From Candidatus Gastranaerophilales bacterium (GTDB taxonomy: Bacteria > Cyanobacteriota > Vampirovibrionia > Gastranaerophilales > Gastranaerophilaceae), in contig CALUSN010000007.1 of NCBI GenBank assembly GCA_944323435.1, positions 1-32,623 on the forward strand: a stretch of 32,623 nucleotides of DNA, given 5' to 3'. This document shows positions 1 through 7,832 of the stretch, piece after piece. The notes beneath the pieces are model-generated. The model had not been told where the DNA came from. It did not search any database and saw only the letters and a program-made list of their open reading frames with translations. Position 1 is the first letter of the stretch. Each line of letters begins with the position of its first letter. Both the position numbers and the translations under genes were made by a program.

Positions 1-50
1 AAAATTCCTTCCTTTTTCCTTTAGTTATATTTATTCTAGTCGAATATGAA

Positions 51-82
51 TCGAGAGCCCCGACGAGGGGCTCTCGATTTTT
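51..82 (+). terminator. Rho-independent terminator
   Basis: An 11-bp perfect GC-rich stem (51-61 with 67-77, arm TCGAGAGCCCC) has a 5-base loop and is followed by five T. It would end transcription of a plus-strand gene lying to the left of the window. The run of bases before it (1-50) shows no coding sequence. Confidence 0.8.
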
Positions 83-822
83 ATGTTAAATATTACAGCC
101 CCTCGCCCTAACCCCGTCTTGGATTTGCTCCACGCTCACGGAGTTTCGCCATCGGAGCAAAGCTCCTGTAGGCTCAATCCGTTCGCTATCCGGACTAACT
201 CTCTTACGTTCGTGTCGTCCGTCCGCAAATCCGCTCTCCCCAAAGGGGCGAGGGGACGCGCGCTGATGTTCAACTATTGTCGCGATAATTGCGTTCAACT
301 CTTCGATTTTAGAGGGAACACGCGTTGTCACTCGATTCATGTCACGCCCAATGAGCGCCGTAGTATCTGCCCCCCTTTGCGGGGGAAGTGACCGGAGGTC
401 GAAGGGGGGGTAAAACATGAAAACCTCACCCATCCGAACCTGCTTGGTTGCCGGCAATAAACGAGCTTACGGACTTTGCTCCCGCAAAGCTCCTTCGCTC
501 TCTGCCGACAATCCGCTTCACTCAAATGAGAATGAGATTGCAAAACCTCCGGTTATTCTGAACCCGATAGCCATTCGAGGGTGAAGAATCCCTAAAACAA
601 AATATTACCCCCTGACAATTGACCCCTCACCCGAATTTCTAAGTTTCGCCCAGGCTCAACTTGAAATTCCACCCTCTCCCGCAAGGGGCGAGGGAATGCG
701 CGTTGATGTTCTATTAACGCAATTACTCTTGACTAAAAGAGATAAACTTGTTGTCTTACATCAAAACAAATCATTTACCCCTATATTTACCCCTATATTT
801 TCCCCACTCTTCTTAATATTTC
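83..822. repeat. Gene-free tract of dispersed GC-rich repeats
   Basis: About 740 bases carry no credible gene and are visibly richer in G and C than the flanking genes. The tract is a mosaic of short palindromic pieces. Examples are a 38-bp unit at 234-271 that recurs at 674-711 with 33 of 38 bases identical; a palindrome-rich piece at 370-409 with C and G runs; a TTGCCGGCAA palindrome at 448-457; and a perfect 12-bp tandem duplication (ATTTACCCCTAT) at 773-784 and 785-796. The segment 96-114 recurs inverted at 32424-32442 (18 of 19 bases), and 623-639 recurs exactly at 32607-32623. These look like non-coding genome-wide interspersed repeats. Open frames inside them are repeat-derived and not genes. 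Confidence 0.7.
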
Positions 823-851
823 TTGCGCAAACCTTATTTTTAAGTTACAAT
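823..851 (+). promoter_or_regulatory. Sigma70-like promoter of the seven-gene operon
   Basis: A -35 element TTGCGC at 823-828 and a -10 element TACAAT at 846-851 are separated by 17 bases. The predicted start lies near 858, only about 17 bases before the first gene of the operon at 875. The -10 is 5 of 6 to consensus and the -35 is weak. This is the only good match between the repeats and the gene. Confidence 0.45.
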
Positions 852-874
852 CAGAAAATAAAGAGGAGAGGTTT

Positions 875-1147
875 ATGTCAGACGATAAAGTCATAAAATT
901 AGGTAAAAGAAGCAGAACTAAAAAGACCGAGTCTGTTGAGCATCATCACGAAGGAATTCAGGAGCCTGTATATTGCAGTTTCTGCGGCAGACCTAATACG
1001 CAGGTTATTAAGATGGTAAAAGGTCCGGGGGTAAATATTTGCTCCGAGTGCACAATGATTGCGGTTCAATACCTGATTCTTAATGACAGAATGCTTTCGG
1101 CTGACGCCCAGCAAATTCTTGACGCATTCTGGGGCAAATGTAAATAG
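875..1147 (+). CDS. Free-standing ClpX-type zinc-binding domain protein
   Basis: The 90-residue protein contains one recognisable domain, the C4 zinc finger found at the N-terminus of ClpX (zf-C4_ClpX). Cysteines are at 34, 37, 56 and 59 in the arrangement YCSFCGRP...NICSECT. A basic/histidine-rich leader (residues 8-25) precedes it and a short helix follows. There is no AAA+ domain, so it is not a truncated clpX: the stop is followed at once by the next gene and no ATPase sequence lies downstream. In ClpX this domain dimerises and binds adaptors and some substrates; an isolated copy may be an adaptor, a competitor or a docking factor (inference). The start is ATG 875, with a purine-rich site AGAGGAGAGG about five bases upstream. 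It heads the operon that ends in tilS-hpt. Confidence 0.85.
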   Translation: MSDDKVIKLGKRSRTKKTESVEHHHEGIQEPVYCSFCGRPNTQVIKMVKGPGVNICSECTMIAVQYLILNDRMLSADAQQILDAFWGKCK

Positions 1148-1189
1148 AAACCCTTTATGCAGAAATATTAAGTCCGTTTGAGAGGTTTT

Positions 1190-2785
1190 ATGAACAAAAT
1201 CCAAATAAAAGCAGAAATTCTGGCGACTTTGACAGCTTTAATGACTTCAAGCCAGCCGCAGGCATTCCTTATTACTGATTTGAAAAATATTGAGGACAAA
1301 AAGACCGTTCTTGAAGTCTTAATCCGGGAGCTTGTCTGCGCAAATGAACAAAAAGCCGTCTTAATATGCTGGCTTTTAATGGAGCTTATCGACAAAGATA
1401 CTCTGAACGACGAATTATGGAATGTAATCAAGGCGCCGGAATACAATGACCATGTTAAAATGATTGCGTTTAATATGCTCAAGGATTTAGGGAATAAAAT
1501 CGACTACGATGTAATAAGCGGATACTTTGAGCAGTTTAATGAGCTTATAAATAAAGAAACCAAGCAGCTTCTGGAAACTGCTATTATGAATCCGGAAGCG
1601 CAGATTGATTTTATGGACTTTTTAAACGCCATAAATGACAATGATAAAATAATCCTGATAAAGTCGCTTGAAGAAGATTATGCTAATGATGCGCTTGCAA
1701 ATATTCTTATTCCGGTATTTTTATACTATATGGATTCCGAGGTCGGGTATACAGCGCTTGATATTCTCGGCAGAACAAAATCTCAGCTTGCTTATCATGC
1801 GTTGGAAAATGCTAAAACCTTTGCTCCTGATGAATTAAAGAATAAAATTAACAAAGCCATATCAGAGCTTAAGATGTCCGGCATAAGAGTTGATAATACA
1901 GAGGAATTCTACAGAAATATCCTAAAAGAGTCAAAACCTTACAAAGTATATACTTCTTTTCCGGACGGACACGGAAATATGGCGATAATATTTTCCAGAA
2001 TCAGAGGAAACAGGACGCTGCAATTTTTAGCAATTGTAATTAATCCAAGATACGGAATACTTGATTCATTTGGATTTAATTTAATGACAGAACAGGATTT
2101 TTATAAAATTGTAGATAAATTCTACAACTATCAGGAAAAATACGAGATTAACGCCGGAGTTGCAAAGTATTTGCTTGAACAGGCAGAGGAAAATTCGCAT
2201 CTGAACGGAGAGCAAATACCTTATGAATACATATGCTGGCAGAGTATTCTCCTTGATATTGAGTCGGAAAAGCCTGCAATATATTTAGAGAAAAAAGAAT
2301 TGAACCAGAAAGATATTGATAAATTATGTTTGAGCGAGTATGTTCAGAACTGGTTCTTTGACGAGATTACCTCCGAAGAATTTAAAGCCTTTATTGATAA
2401 GCTTTCTGCTGAATTCAGGGCAAATAATTTTAACGTGGATCTGGATAAATTCATTGCTGACAATTTTGACAGTATTTATAACGCTCAGGAACTTGCGTAT
2501 AAGCTGATAACTTTTAACATTGCGGCATATTTGAGAATGCTTAAAGGGGATAAAGATTTAGCACAAATACTATATTCTTTAGGCTCAAATTACAGCTTTT
2601 TAACCAATATTCTAAGAAAAAGTATTTATGAATACTATGTCGGAAAGCGCTATATACTCAAAAATCAGAGAAAAGCTTCAAGTATTTTTGAGAAAAAAAC
2701 TCAGGGAAGTGCTGATGATTTTAAACTTTTGCAGCTTGATATGATAATATCAAGTATAGAAGCAAGGTGGGTTGATAATGCATAA
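1190..2785 (+). CDS. HEAT-like helical repeat protein, function unknown
   Basis: The product has 531 residues. I chose ATG 1190 because GAGAGG lies five bases upstream; an in-frame TTG at 1178 would put that site inside the gene. Residues 1-230 are a chain of amphipathic helices like HEAT/armadillo repeats. A likely alpha/beta segment follows at about 245-330 with the pattern SFPDGHGNMAIIFSRI and later NPRYGILDSFGF. The C-terminal 150 residues are again helical. No signal peptide, membrane segment or catalytic motif is visible. The gene overlaps ruvX by 8 bases, so the two are almost certainly co-translated. HEAT arrays usually act as protein-binding scaffolds. Its position between two Clp-domain genes suggests, but does not show, a part in protein quality control or RNA processing. 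Confidence 0.75.
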   Translation: MNKIQIKAEILATLTALMTSSQPQAFLITDLKNIEDKKTVLEVLIRELVCANEQKAVLICWLLMELIDKDTLNDELWNVIKAPEYNDHVKMIAFNMLKDLGNKIDYDVISGYFEQFNELINKETKQLLETAIMNPEAQIDFMDFLNAINDNDKIILIKSLEEDYANDALANILIPVFLYYMDSEVGYTALDILGRTKSQLAYHALENAKTFAPDELKNKINKAISELKMSGIRVDNTEEFYRNILKESKPYKVYTSFPDGHGNMAIIFSRIRGNRTLQFLAIVINPRYGILDSFGFNLMTEQDFYKIVDKFYNYQEKYEINAGVAKYLLEQAEENSHLNGEQIPYEYICWQSILLDIESEKPAIYLEKKELNQKDIDKLCLSEYVQNWFFDEITSEEFKAFIDKLSAEFRANNFNVDLDKFIADNFDSIYNAQELAYKLITFNIAAYLRMLKGDKDLAQILYSLGSNYSFLTNILRKSIYEYYVGKRYILKNQRKASSIFEKKTQGSADDFKLLQLDMIISSIEARWVDNA

Positions 2786-3176
2786 AGTTATGGCGCTTGA
2801 TGTCGGAAAAAAACGTATAGGAGTTGCTTTAAGCGACTATTTACAGGTAATTGCGACTCCGTGTGTTTGTATTGACAGAGAGCCGGAAGCAAAAGCGCTT
2901 GAAGAAATTAATAAAATTGCCAAAGAAAACCGTGTAGAAAAAATTGTTGTGGGAGTTCCTATCAATATGGACGGGTCGTATGGCGCTCAGGCAAAGGATT
3001 GTATAGATTTTTCACAAAAATTAACCGGTTTTGATATAATATTAGAAGATGAACGTCTGACTTCCGAAGAAGCGGAAGAAAGGCTAAGGGAAAGAAAAGT
3101 TAATTTCAGGAAAAACAAAGGGCTTGTGGATATAGAAAGCGCCTGTATAATATTAGAACAGTATTTAGGGAAATGA
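2778..3176 (+). CDS. ruvX: RuvX/YqgF pre-16S rRNA nuclease family
   Basis: The 132-residue protein is a typical-length member of the YqgF/RuvX RNase H-fold family, known for processing the 5' end of 16S rRNA and once proposed as a Holliday junction resolvase. The family motifs are all present: ALDVGKKRIGVALSD at 6-20 with the catalytic Asp8, VGVPINMDGSYG in the middle, DERLTSEEAEERL, and the C-terminal VDIESACIILEQYL carrying the last acidic residue. It starts at ATG 2778, overlapping the stop of the HEAT-like gene, with AAGGTGG upstream; an in-frame TTG at 2772 is less likely. The next gene begins at its stop codon. The pair ruvX-DUF1292 is also found together in Firmicutes (yrrK-yrzB), so the neighbourhood is anciently conserved. 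Confidence 0.93.
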   Translation: MHKVMALDVGKKRIGVALSDYLQVIATPCVCIDREPEAKALEEINKIAKENRVEKIVVGVPINMDGSYGAQAKDCIDFSQKLTGFDIILEDERLTSEEAEERLRERKVNFRKNKGLVDIESACIILEQYLGK

Positions 3177-3178
3177 TT

Positions 3179-3463
3179 ATGAGTGATGAAATTCAGGAAA
3201 CAGAACAGCAATACGTTGAAATTTTCGGAGAAGACGGACAGATTATTAAGTGTGAAATCTATGATATTGTAGATTTTGAGGATAAAACTTATGCTATGCT
3301 TCTGCCGCTTTCAGAGGATGAAAACGACGAGAATTCCGAAGTTATCGTTATGGAATATGTAGAAGACGGTGACGACGGGTATTTTCAGAATATAGAGGAT
3401 GATAATGAATTCCGGCGGGTTTGCGAATATATTGAATCATTAGATGATGAAGAGGAAGAATAA
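3179..3463 (+). CDS. DUF1292 family acidic small protein
   Basis: The 94-residue, very acidic protein matches the DUF1292 (YrzB-like) pattern: an opening segment of the type VEIFGEDGQIIKCEI, a central YAMLLPLSED and the later VIVMEYVEDGDD, ending in a poly-Asp/Glu tail. Function is unknown in the family. Two starts are possible. ATG 3173 overlaps the ruvX stop in an ATGA junction; ATG 3179 has the AGGG site at 3167-3170 at a proper eight-base distance, so I prefer 3179. The gene lies between ruvX and the Clp N-domain gene with 2 bases to the latter, so translation is likely coupled. Confidence 0.85.
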   Translation: MSDEIQETEQQYVEIFGEDGQIIKCEIYDIVDFEDKTYAMLLPLSEDENDENSEVIVMEYVEDGDDGYFQNIEDDNEFRRVCEYIESLDDEEEE

Positions 3464-3465
3464 GT

Positions 3466-4815
3466 TTGTTTGAACGATTTACTGAAAAAGCGGTTAATGT
3501 AGTTTCGGAAGCGCAAAATCTTGCAAAAGATATGGGCTGCAGTGAAGTTATGCCCGAGCATTTGTTTCTTGCGCTTATTAAGGATGCAAAAGGAGTTTCT
3601 TTAAAACTGTTTAGGATGTATAATGTTACATTTGATGCAGCTTTAGATGAAGTAAAAAAATATGTAAAAGAATCCCCGAAATGTATAGAAAATATTCCGT
3701 TCAGCCATTCGTTTAAAGATATATTAAAACATACGCTGGATTTAGCTGCAAAATCAGGAAATACAAATATTTTGTTTGAGCATATTTTCCTGACGGTTAT
3801 AAGCGAGAAAAATTCTAATATTCAAGAAATTCTGAATAACTTCGGGTTTGATATCTATAATGCGCGTGATATTCTGACTAAACTCGTTCAGAAAAAAATT
3901 AAACGTCTTGAACATCCTGAAGCGGAAGAAGATGACGAGAAAAGCTCTTTTGAATCTGTATATGAAGGCGAAGCTTTGTCGGATGTTTTTGACAGAGCTG
4001 TTTCAAAGCTTTCTGCTGCAGGTTATGAAATTTTAGGAACAGAGCAGATTATGGCTTCTATTCTGGAATCCGGTGATACAGAGCTTGTTAACACTATTCA
4101 CAAATACGGCTTGGATTCCGAAGTCTTTGAAAAGAAGCTTGCCGAGCAGAGTTCACGTTCTGCTGAATATGCGGATAAGAAGATTATATTTACTCCGAAT
4201 GCTTTTCTGGTTATGAATTCAGCCCTGCAGATCGCAAAAGAGCTTGGCTCTTCTGTAATTACACCTGAACATATTGTTTTAAGCATACTAAAAATCAAGC
4301 GCGGGCTGGCTTATGATATTATTAAGTCACTGGGAATTAATAGTGAAAAGATGTCTGAGGATATTTTGAGACCGATAGAAAAGCAGATGCCTGAGACGCT
4401 TACAATAATGAAGCTTGCTAAAGAAGAAGCAAGAAGAATCGGGCGCAATATTGTAGGTACCGAGATGTTTCTCTTAGGAATTATTGCAGAAGGAACCAGT
4501 GTTGCGTTTGAAGTTCTTAATGATCTTGAAATTACTCTAAAAGACGCGCGTATAGTAGTTGAAAATCTTGTCGGATATGGAAATGAGTATTTTGACAGGG
4601 AAATTACATTCACAAAACGTGCAAAAAAAGTTCTGGAAAAAGCCTGGTTGTCCGCGAAAAAATCTAACAAGCAAAAAATTGAAGCAGTTGATTTATTGCT
4701 GGCAATTATTGATGTGCCGGATTCTCTTGCGATGAAAGCTTTAGACCAGCTGGGCGTTGATGCTGTAGAAATCAGGCATGGAATACAAAGCCGGAGTAAA
4801 AATTTAAGCAATTAG
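3466..4815 (+). CDS. Clp N-domain-only protein: six Clp repeats, no ATPase
   Basis: The 449-residue protein opens with MFERFTEKA, the hallmark start of ClpC/ClpB-type unfoldases, and consists only of Clp_N repeats. Six repeat units can be read at about residues 4-66, 79-143, 165-228, 240-303, 309-370 and 379-440, each of the type x-LGxxxxxxEHxxLxII (MPEHLFLALI, LFEHIFLTVI, GTEQIMASIL, TPEHIVLSIL, GTEMFLLGII, AVDLLLAII). That is three two-repeat Clp_N domains with an acidic linker at 150-162. No Walker A or B motif, AAA+ module or ClpP-binding loop is present, whereas full ClpC is about 820 residues with one Clp_N domain. It uses a TTG start at 3466, with GAGG nine bases upstream in the acidic tail codons of DUF1292. 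Known relatives without an ATPase are the plant plastid ClpT proteins. An adaptor-binding or ClpP-associated role is inferred. Confidence 0.88.
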   Translation: MFERFTEKAVNVVSEAQNLAKDMGCSEVMPEHLFLALIKDAKGVSLKLFRMYNVTFDAALDEVKKYVKESPKCIENIPFSHSFKDILKHTLDLAAKSGNTNILFEHIFLTVISEKNSNIQEILNNFGFDIYNARDILTKLVQKKIKRLEHPEAEEDDEKSSFESVYEGEALSDVFDRAVSKLSAAGYEILGTEQIMASILESGDTELVNTIHKYGLDSEVFEKKLAEQSSRSAEYADKKIIFTPNAFLVMNSALQIAKELGSSVITPEHIVLSILKIKRGLAYDIIKSLGINSEKMSEDILRPIEKQMPETLTIMKLAKEEARRIGRNIVGTEMFLLGIIAEGTSVAFEVLNDLEITLKDARIVVENLVGYGNEYFDREITFTKRAKKVLEKAWLSAKKSNKQKIEAVDLLLAIIDVPDSLAMKALDQLGVDAVEIRHGIQSRSKNLSN

Positions 4816-4823
4816 AGTGCAGA

Positions 4824-6185
4824 ATGCAGAATATTGTTTCAAAAGTCATTGATTTTCTAAAAAAATACGATTTGCAGGATAAGACCATTGTGGTGGGTTT
4901 TTCCGGCGGGTACGATTCAATGTGTCTTCTGGATGCTCTTTCTGAAATTAAGAATCAGCCGGAATTTTATGACTTAAATGTTATTGCGGCTCATTTTAAC
5001 CACAACTGGCGCGGGGAAGAGGCGCTTAGAGAGCAGGAAGTCTGCAGGCTTTTTGCCGGTGCTAAAGGGTTTGAGTTTTTCACAAAAACAGCTAAGAATA
5101 ATATTAAAAAGACTGAAAACGATGCCAGAATAGCACGGTACGAGTTTTTTGAAGAAGCATTTGATGAATACGATGCTGACGCAGTGTTTACGGCGCATAA
5201 TTATGATGATAATGCGGAAACTGTCTTATATAGAATTATTAAAGGAACGGGTATTTTAGGTCTAAAAGGTATTGCGGAAAAGCGCGGGTATTTTTACCGT
5301 CCGCTTCTTTATATAAGGCGTTCTGAAATTTTGGAATACTGCAATGACAACAACCTTTCTCCGAACAACGATTCGTCAAATGCCGATATTCAGTACAAAA
5401 GAAACTATCTAAGGCTTAATGTTATTCCGTCTTTAGAGAAAATCAATTTGAATGTAAAGGAGGCAATTAATACGCTTTCAGACATAGCAAAAAGTGATAA
5501 CGAGATAATTGAAGAGTATTTGAAGCCTTTGAGAGAAAAAGTTTTGTTAAGTGACGGGAAAATTTGTCCTAAAACATACAGGGAGTTATCTAAACCTGTA
5601 AAAATGCGGCTTTTACACGAATTTATCCAGAGTCTGGATTTAGATTATGATTACAGAAAAGTTTGTGAGATATATGATTTTATAGAGGCTAATATAACTC
5701 AAAGAAACGGTTCTACCAAGTCGCTTGCAACCGCAAAATGGCTTTATGCAGACGAAAAAACAATAGAGGTAATCCCGCCTAAAAAAGATGTTCGGGAAGA
5801 AATCAGGAAAATGATTGAAGTCGAAGTAGGGGGAGAAGGCAGGTACGCTTTTGGCGACAAAGTATTTTCTCTTAAAAAATTTGTAGAAAAAGATTTGTTT
5901 GTTTTTCCTGAATCAACCTCAAAATTTGCTTATGTAGATTTTTCGCGGGTAAAATTCCCTTTAACATTAAGAACAAGAAGAGACGGAGATGTAATTAGCC
6001 CGTTTGGAATGACAGGCAGCATGAAATTAAAGAAATATTTAAACGCCAGGGGTGTTCCGCGGCATTCGAGAGACAATCTGCTTCTCTTATGCTCGGATAA
6101 TGAAGTTTTGTGGGTAGTAGGAGTCGGCTTGAGTAACAAAATATCTGTTAAAGATAAGCCTACGCACGTGATAGAAGTCGTGTAA
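4824..6185 (+). CDS. tilS: tRNA(Ile)-lysidine synthase TilS
   Basis: TilS uses ATP to attach lysine to C34 of the tRNA(Ile) CAU anticodon, converting it to lysidine so that it reads AUA. The 453-residue length is normal for the long form. The N-terminal PP-loop ATPase shows SGGYDS at 27-32, followed by HFNHNWRGEEA and the AHNYDDNAETVLYR motif with the catalytic Asp residues. The C-terminal TilS_C domain is clear in LRTRRDGDVISPFG, MKLKKYLNARGVPRHSRD and the final WVVGVGLS. The ATG at 4824 is 8 bases after the Clp N-domain gene and has only a weak ribosome site (GAG), suggesting coupling. The downstream hpt gene follows in the common tilS-hpt order, but ftsH, which often comes next, is absent here. 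Confidence 0.96.
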   Translation: MQNIVSKVIDFLKKYDLQDKTIVVGFSGGYDSMCLLDALSEIKNQPEFYDLNVIAAHFNHNWRGEEALREQEVCRLFAGAKGFEFFTKTAKNNIKKTENDARIARYEFFEEAFDEYDADAVFTAHNYDDNAETVLYRIIKGTGILGLKGIAEKRGYFYRPLLYIRRSEILEYCNDNNLSPNNDSSNADIQYKRNYLRLNVIPSLEKINLNVKEAINTLSDIAKSDNEIIEEYLKPLREKVLLSDGKICPKTYRELSKPVKMRLLHEFIQSLDLDYDYRKVCEIYDFIEANITQRNGSTKSLATAKWLYADEKTIEVIPPKKDVREEIRKMIEVEVGGEGRYAFGDKVFSLKKFVEKDLFVFPESTSKFAYVDFSRVKFPLTLRTRRDGDVISPFGMTGSMKLKKYLNARGVPRHSRDNLLLLCSDNEVLWVVGVGLSNKISVKDKPTHVIEVV

Positions 6186-6206
6186 ACCTCAAAAACGGAG
6201 GATATT

Positions 6207-6737
6207 ATGATAACAGAGAATGATTTAAAAATACTTTTTTCAAAAGAGCAGATTCAAGAAGCTATCAAGATTCTTGGAGATAGAATTAATAAAGATTATG
6301 CGGGGGAAGAACTGTTTTTAATATGCGTTTTAAAGGGTGCTGTAATGTTTATGACGGATTTGTCAAAGCATTTAAAAATGCCTGTTGATATGGAATTTAT
6401 AAGACTTTCAAGTTACGGCTCAGGATTTACTTCATCAGGCAAAGTTAATGCGGTTGACATATCTCTTCCGGATTTGAACGGCAAAAATGTTCTGATTATA
6501 GAAGATATAATTGATACAGGGCATACTGCAAGATTTTTGGTAGATTTTATTAACCACAATTTTAAGACAAAGTCGTTGAAATTCTGTTCGCTTCTGGATA
6601 AGAAGATTAAGCGGGAAGTCGATATTGACCCTGATTATTACGGGCTTGAAGTGGACGATAAGTTTCTTGTAGGCTACGGTCTTGACTACGACGGATTTTA
6701 CAGGAACCTGCCTTATATCGGGTATGTGGAAGTATAA
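6207..6737 (+). CDS. hpt: Hypoxanthine phosphoribosyltransferase
   Basis: This 176-residue enzyme transfers phosphoribose from PRPP to hypoxanthine or guanine in purine salvage. The PRPP-binding motif VLIIEDIIDTGHT is at 95-107, the substrate-adjacent LVGYGLDYDGFYRNLPYIG near the C-terminus is typical of HPRT, and LKGAVMF (42-48) is the conserved phosphate-contacting loop. The start ATG 6207 follows a strong GGAGG site. It is the last gene of the operon; the next gene, trmL, is convergent and ends 26 bases away. The 26-base gap contains only a weak AT hairpin (GTTTAT/ATAAAC), with no convincing terminator. Confidence 0.95.
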   Translation: MITENDLKILFSKEQIQEAIKILGDRINKDYAGEELFLICVLKGAVMFMTDLSKHLKMPVDMEFIRLSSYGSGFTSSGKVNAVDISLPDLNGKNVLIIEDIIDTGHTARFLVDFINHNFKTKSLKFCSLLDKKIKREVDIDPDYYGLEVDDKFLVGYGLDYDGFYRNLPYIGYVEV

Positions 6738-6763
6738 AGCGATAGTTTATAATATAATAAACA

Positions 6764-7216
6764 TTACAAAATTTTAAGTTGTCTTATAACTTCATAAGTT
6801 ACTATAGCAACCGAGTTCGATAAATTCAGGCTCCTTTCGCCTTTAACCATCGGGATTGTAATTGCGCTGTCTCTTGTAACGTATTCTTGCGGCAGTCCTC
6901 TGGATTCCGGACCGAATACCAGAAAGACTTCATCTTCAAATTGAATATCCGTATATTTTTTCTTCGATTTTGTTGTGAGGTAATAAAATTTGCCGTCAGG
7001 AAATTGTTCGAACAATTTGTCCATAGAATTAATCCTGTGCAAATCAACGTGCTGCCAGTAATCCATTCCCGCGCGCTTTGTGTATTTGTCAGTAAGCGCA
7101 AACCCTAATTTACCCACAAGGTATAAAGAAGAGCCGGTACACACACATAATCTCGCGATATTTCCCGTGTTCTGCGGAATTTCCGGCTCATATAAAACAA
7201 TATTAATTTTTGCCAT
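6764..7216 (-). CDS. trmL: tRNA (cytidine/uridine-34 2'-O)-methyltransferase TrmL
   Basis: TrmL (YibK) is a minimal SPOUT enzyme that uses SAM to methylate the ribose of wobble base 34 in leucine tRNAs. The 150-residue length fits a stand-alone SPOUT domain. The three SPOUT motifs are present: PQNTGNIARL (14-23), FGPESRGLP (101-109) and RSLNLSNSVAIV (128-139), which form the trefoil knot and SAM site. It starts at ATG 7216, five bases after the stop of the upstream phosphatidyltransferase, with AAGGAAG in front. It is therefore the second gene of a two-gene minus-strand operon. Confidence 0.94.
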   Translation of the reverse strand: MAKINIVLYEPEIPQNTGNIARLCVCTGSSLYLVGKLGFALTDKYTKRAGMDYWQHVDLHRINSMDKLFEQFPDGKFYYLTTKSKKKYTDIQFEDEVFLVFGPESRGLPQEYVTRDSAITIPMVKGERSLNLSNSVAIVTYEVIRQLKIL

Positions 7217-7221
7217 TTTAT

Positions 7222-7815
7222 TTAGTTTTCTTCCTTTTTGAATAAATATTTTGCTTCAATTATAACAGGAAGTCCTCTTATAACGCAAAATACGATTGCA
7301 AACACTGCAGCCCAGAACCCAATTGTCCAGATGATTTCCCGGTTAGGGCATACAGGAATTTTTGCGGCGATAATTAAAACAAATGCAAGAACTTTTGCAA
7401 CCGCGTAGCTGATTCTCATAAACTTTGAGCCTGTAATAAATTTGCAAACCGGATTAACCTGCATTCCAAAAGGGGTTAGCCCTTTTTCCATAGCTGCACT
7501 TCTTATTGTATCTGTGATAAATCCTCTTGTGATTGCAATAAGCGGAAATAAGATATTCAGCCAGCCCATAACTGCAAATAAAATCCAGTAAGTGTTTTCA
7601 ACGATTCTGTCGCCCATAATATCAAGAAGCGCACCGAATTTTGATTCTTCGTGGAATTTTCTTGCAACATAACCGTCAAGTCCGTCGAGAGCAAATGCGA
7701 TTATTGTAAGCGCAAGCGCCCACACATAAGCCTGAGTGTTTCCCTGATAGCTGTAAATCAGATACACTGCATAAAACATTACAAAAATTCTGAAAATTGA
7801 TATAAAGTTAGCCAT
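7222..7815 (-). CDS. CDP-alcohol phosphatidyltransferase family membrane protein
   Basis: The 197-residue integral membrane enzyme carries the CDP-alcohol phosphatidyltransferase signature D(x2)DG(x2)AR(x8)G(x3)D(x3)D, with Asp44, Asp47, Arg52, Gly61, Asp65 and Asp69 all in place. About five or six hydrophobic segments are visible. Such enzymes make phosphatidylglycerol phosphate, phosphatidylinositol-type or cardiolipin-related lipids at the inner membrane. PgsA is the likeliest identity from size, but the substrate cannot be fixed from sequence alone, so I give no symbol. The start ATG 7815 has GAGGAAA in front. It is followed directly by trmL. An unusual repeat hairpin lies upstream of the gene at 7833-7945. 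Confidence 0.88.
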   Translation of the reverse strand: MANFISIFRIFVMFYAVYLIYSYQGNTQAYVWALALTIIAFALDGLDGYVARKFHEESKFGALLDIMGDRIVENTYWILFAVMGWLNILFPLIAITRGFITDTIRSAAMEKGLTPFGMQVNPVCKFITGSKFMRISYAVAKVLAFVLIIAAKIPVCPNREIIWTIGFWAAVFAIVFCVIRGLPVIIEAKYLFKKEEN

Positions 7816-7832
7816 TTTATTTCCTCAATTTT

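Noticed and set aside
83-543. Open frames on both strands inside the left repeat tract (83-391, 86-457, 337-543)
   Set aside because: They follow palindromic, GC-rich repeats, overlap one another, lack ribosome sites and encode no domain. The repeats recur elsewhere in the window without those frames.
696-896. A 66-residue plus-strand frame before the first operon gene
   Set aside because: It spans the 12-bp tandem repeat and the likely promoter, overlaps the start of the ClpX zinc-domain gene and shows low-complexity sequence with no ribosome site.
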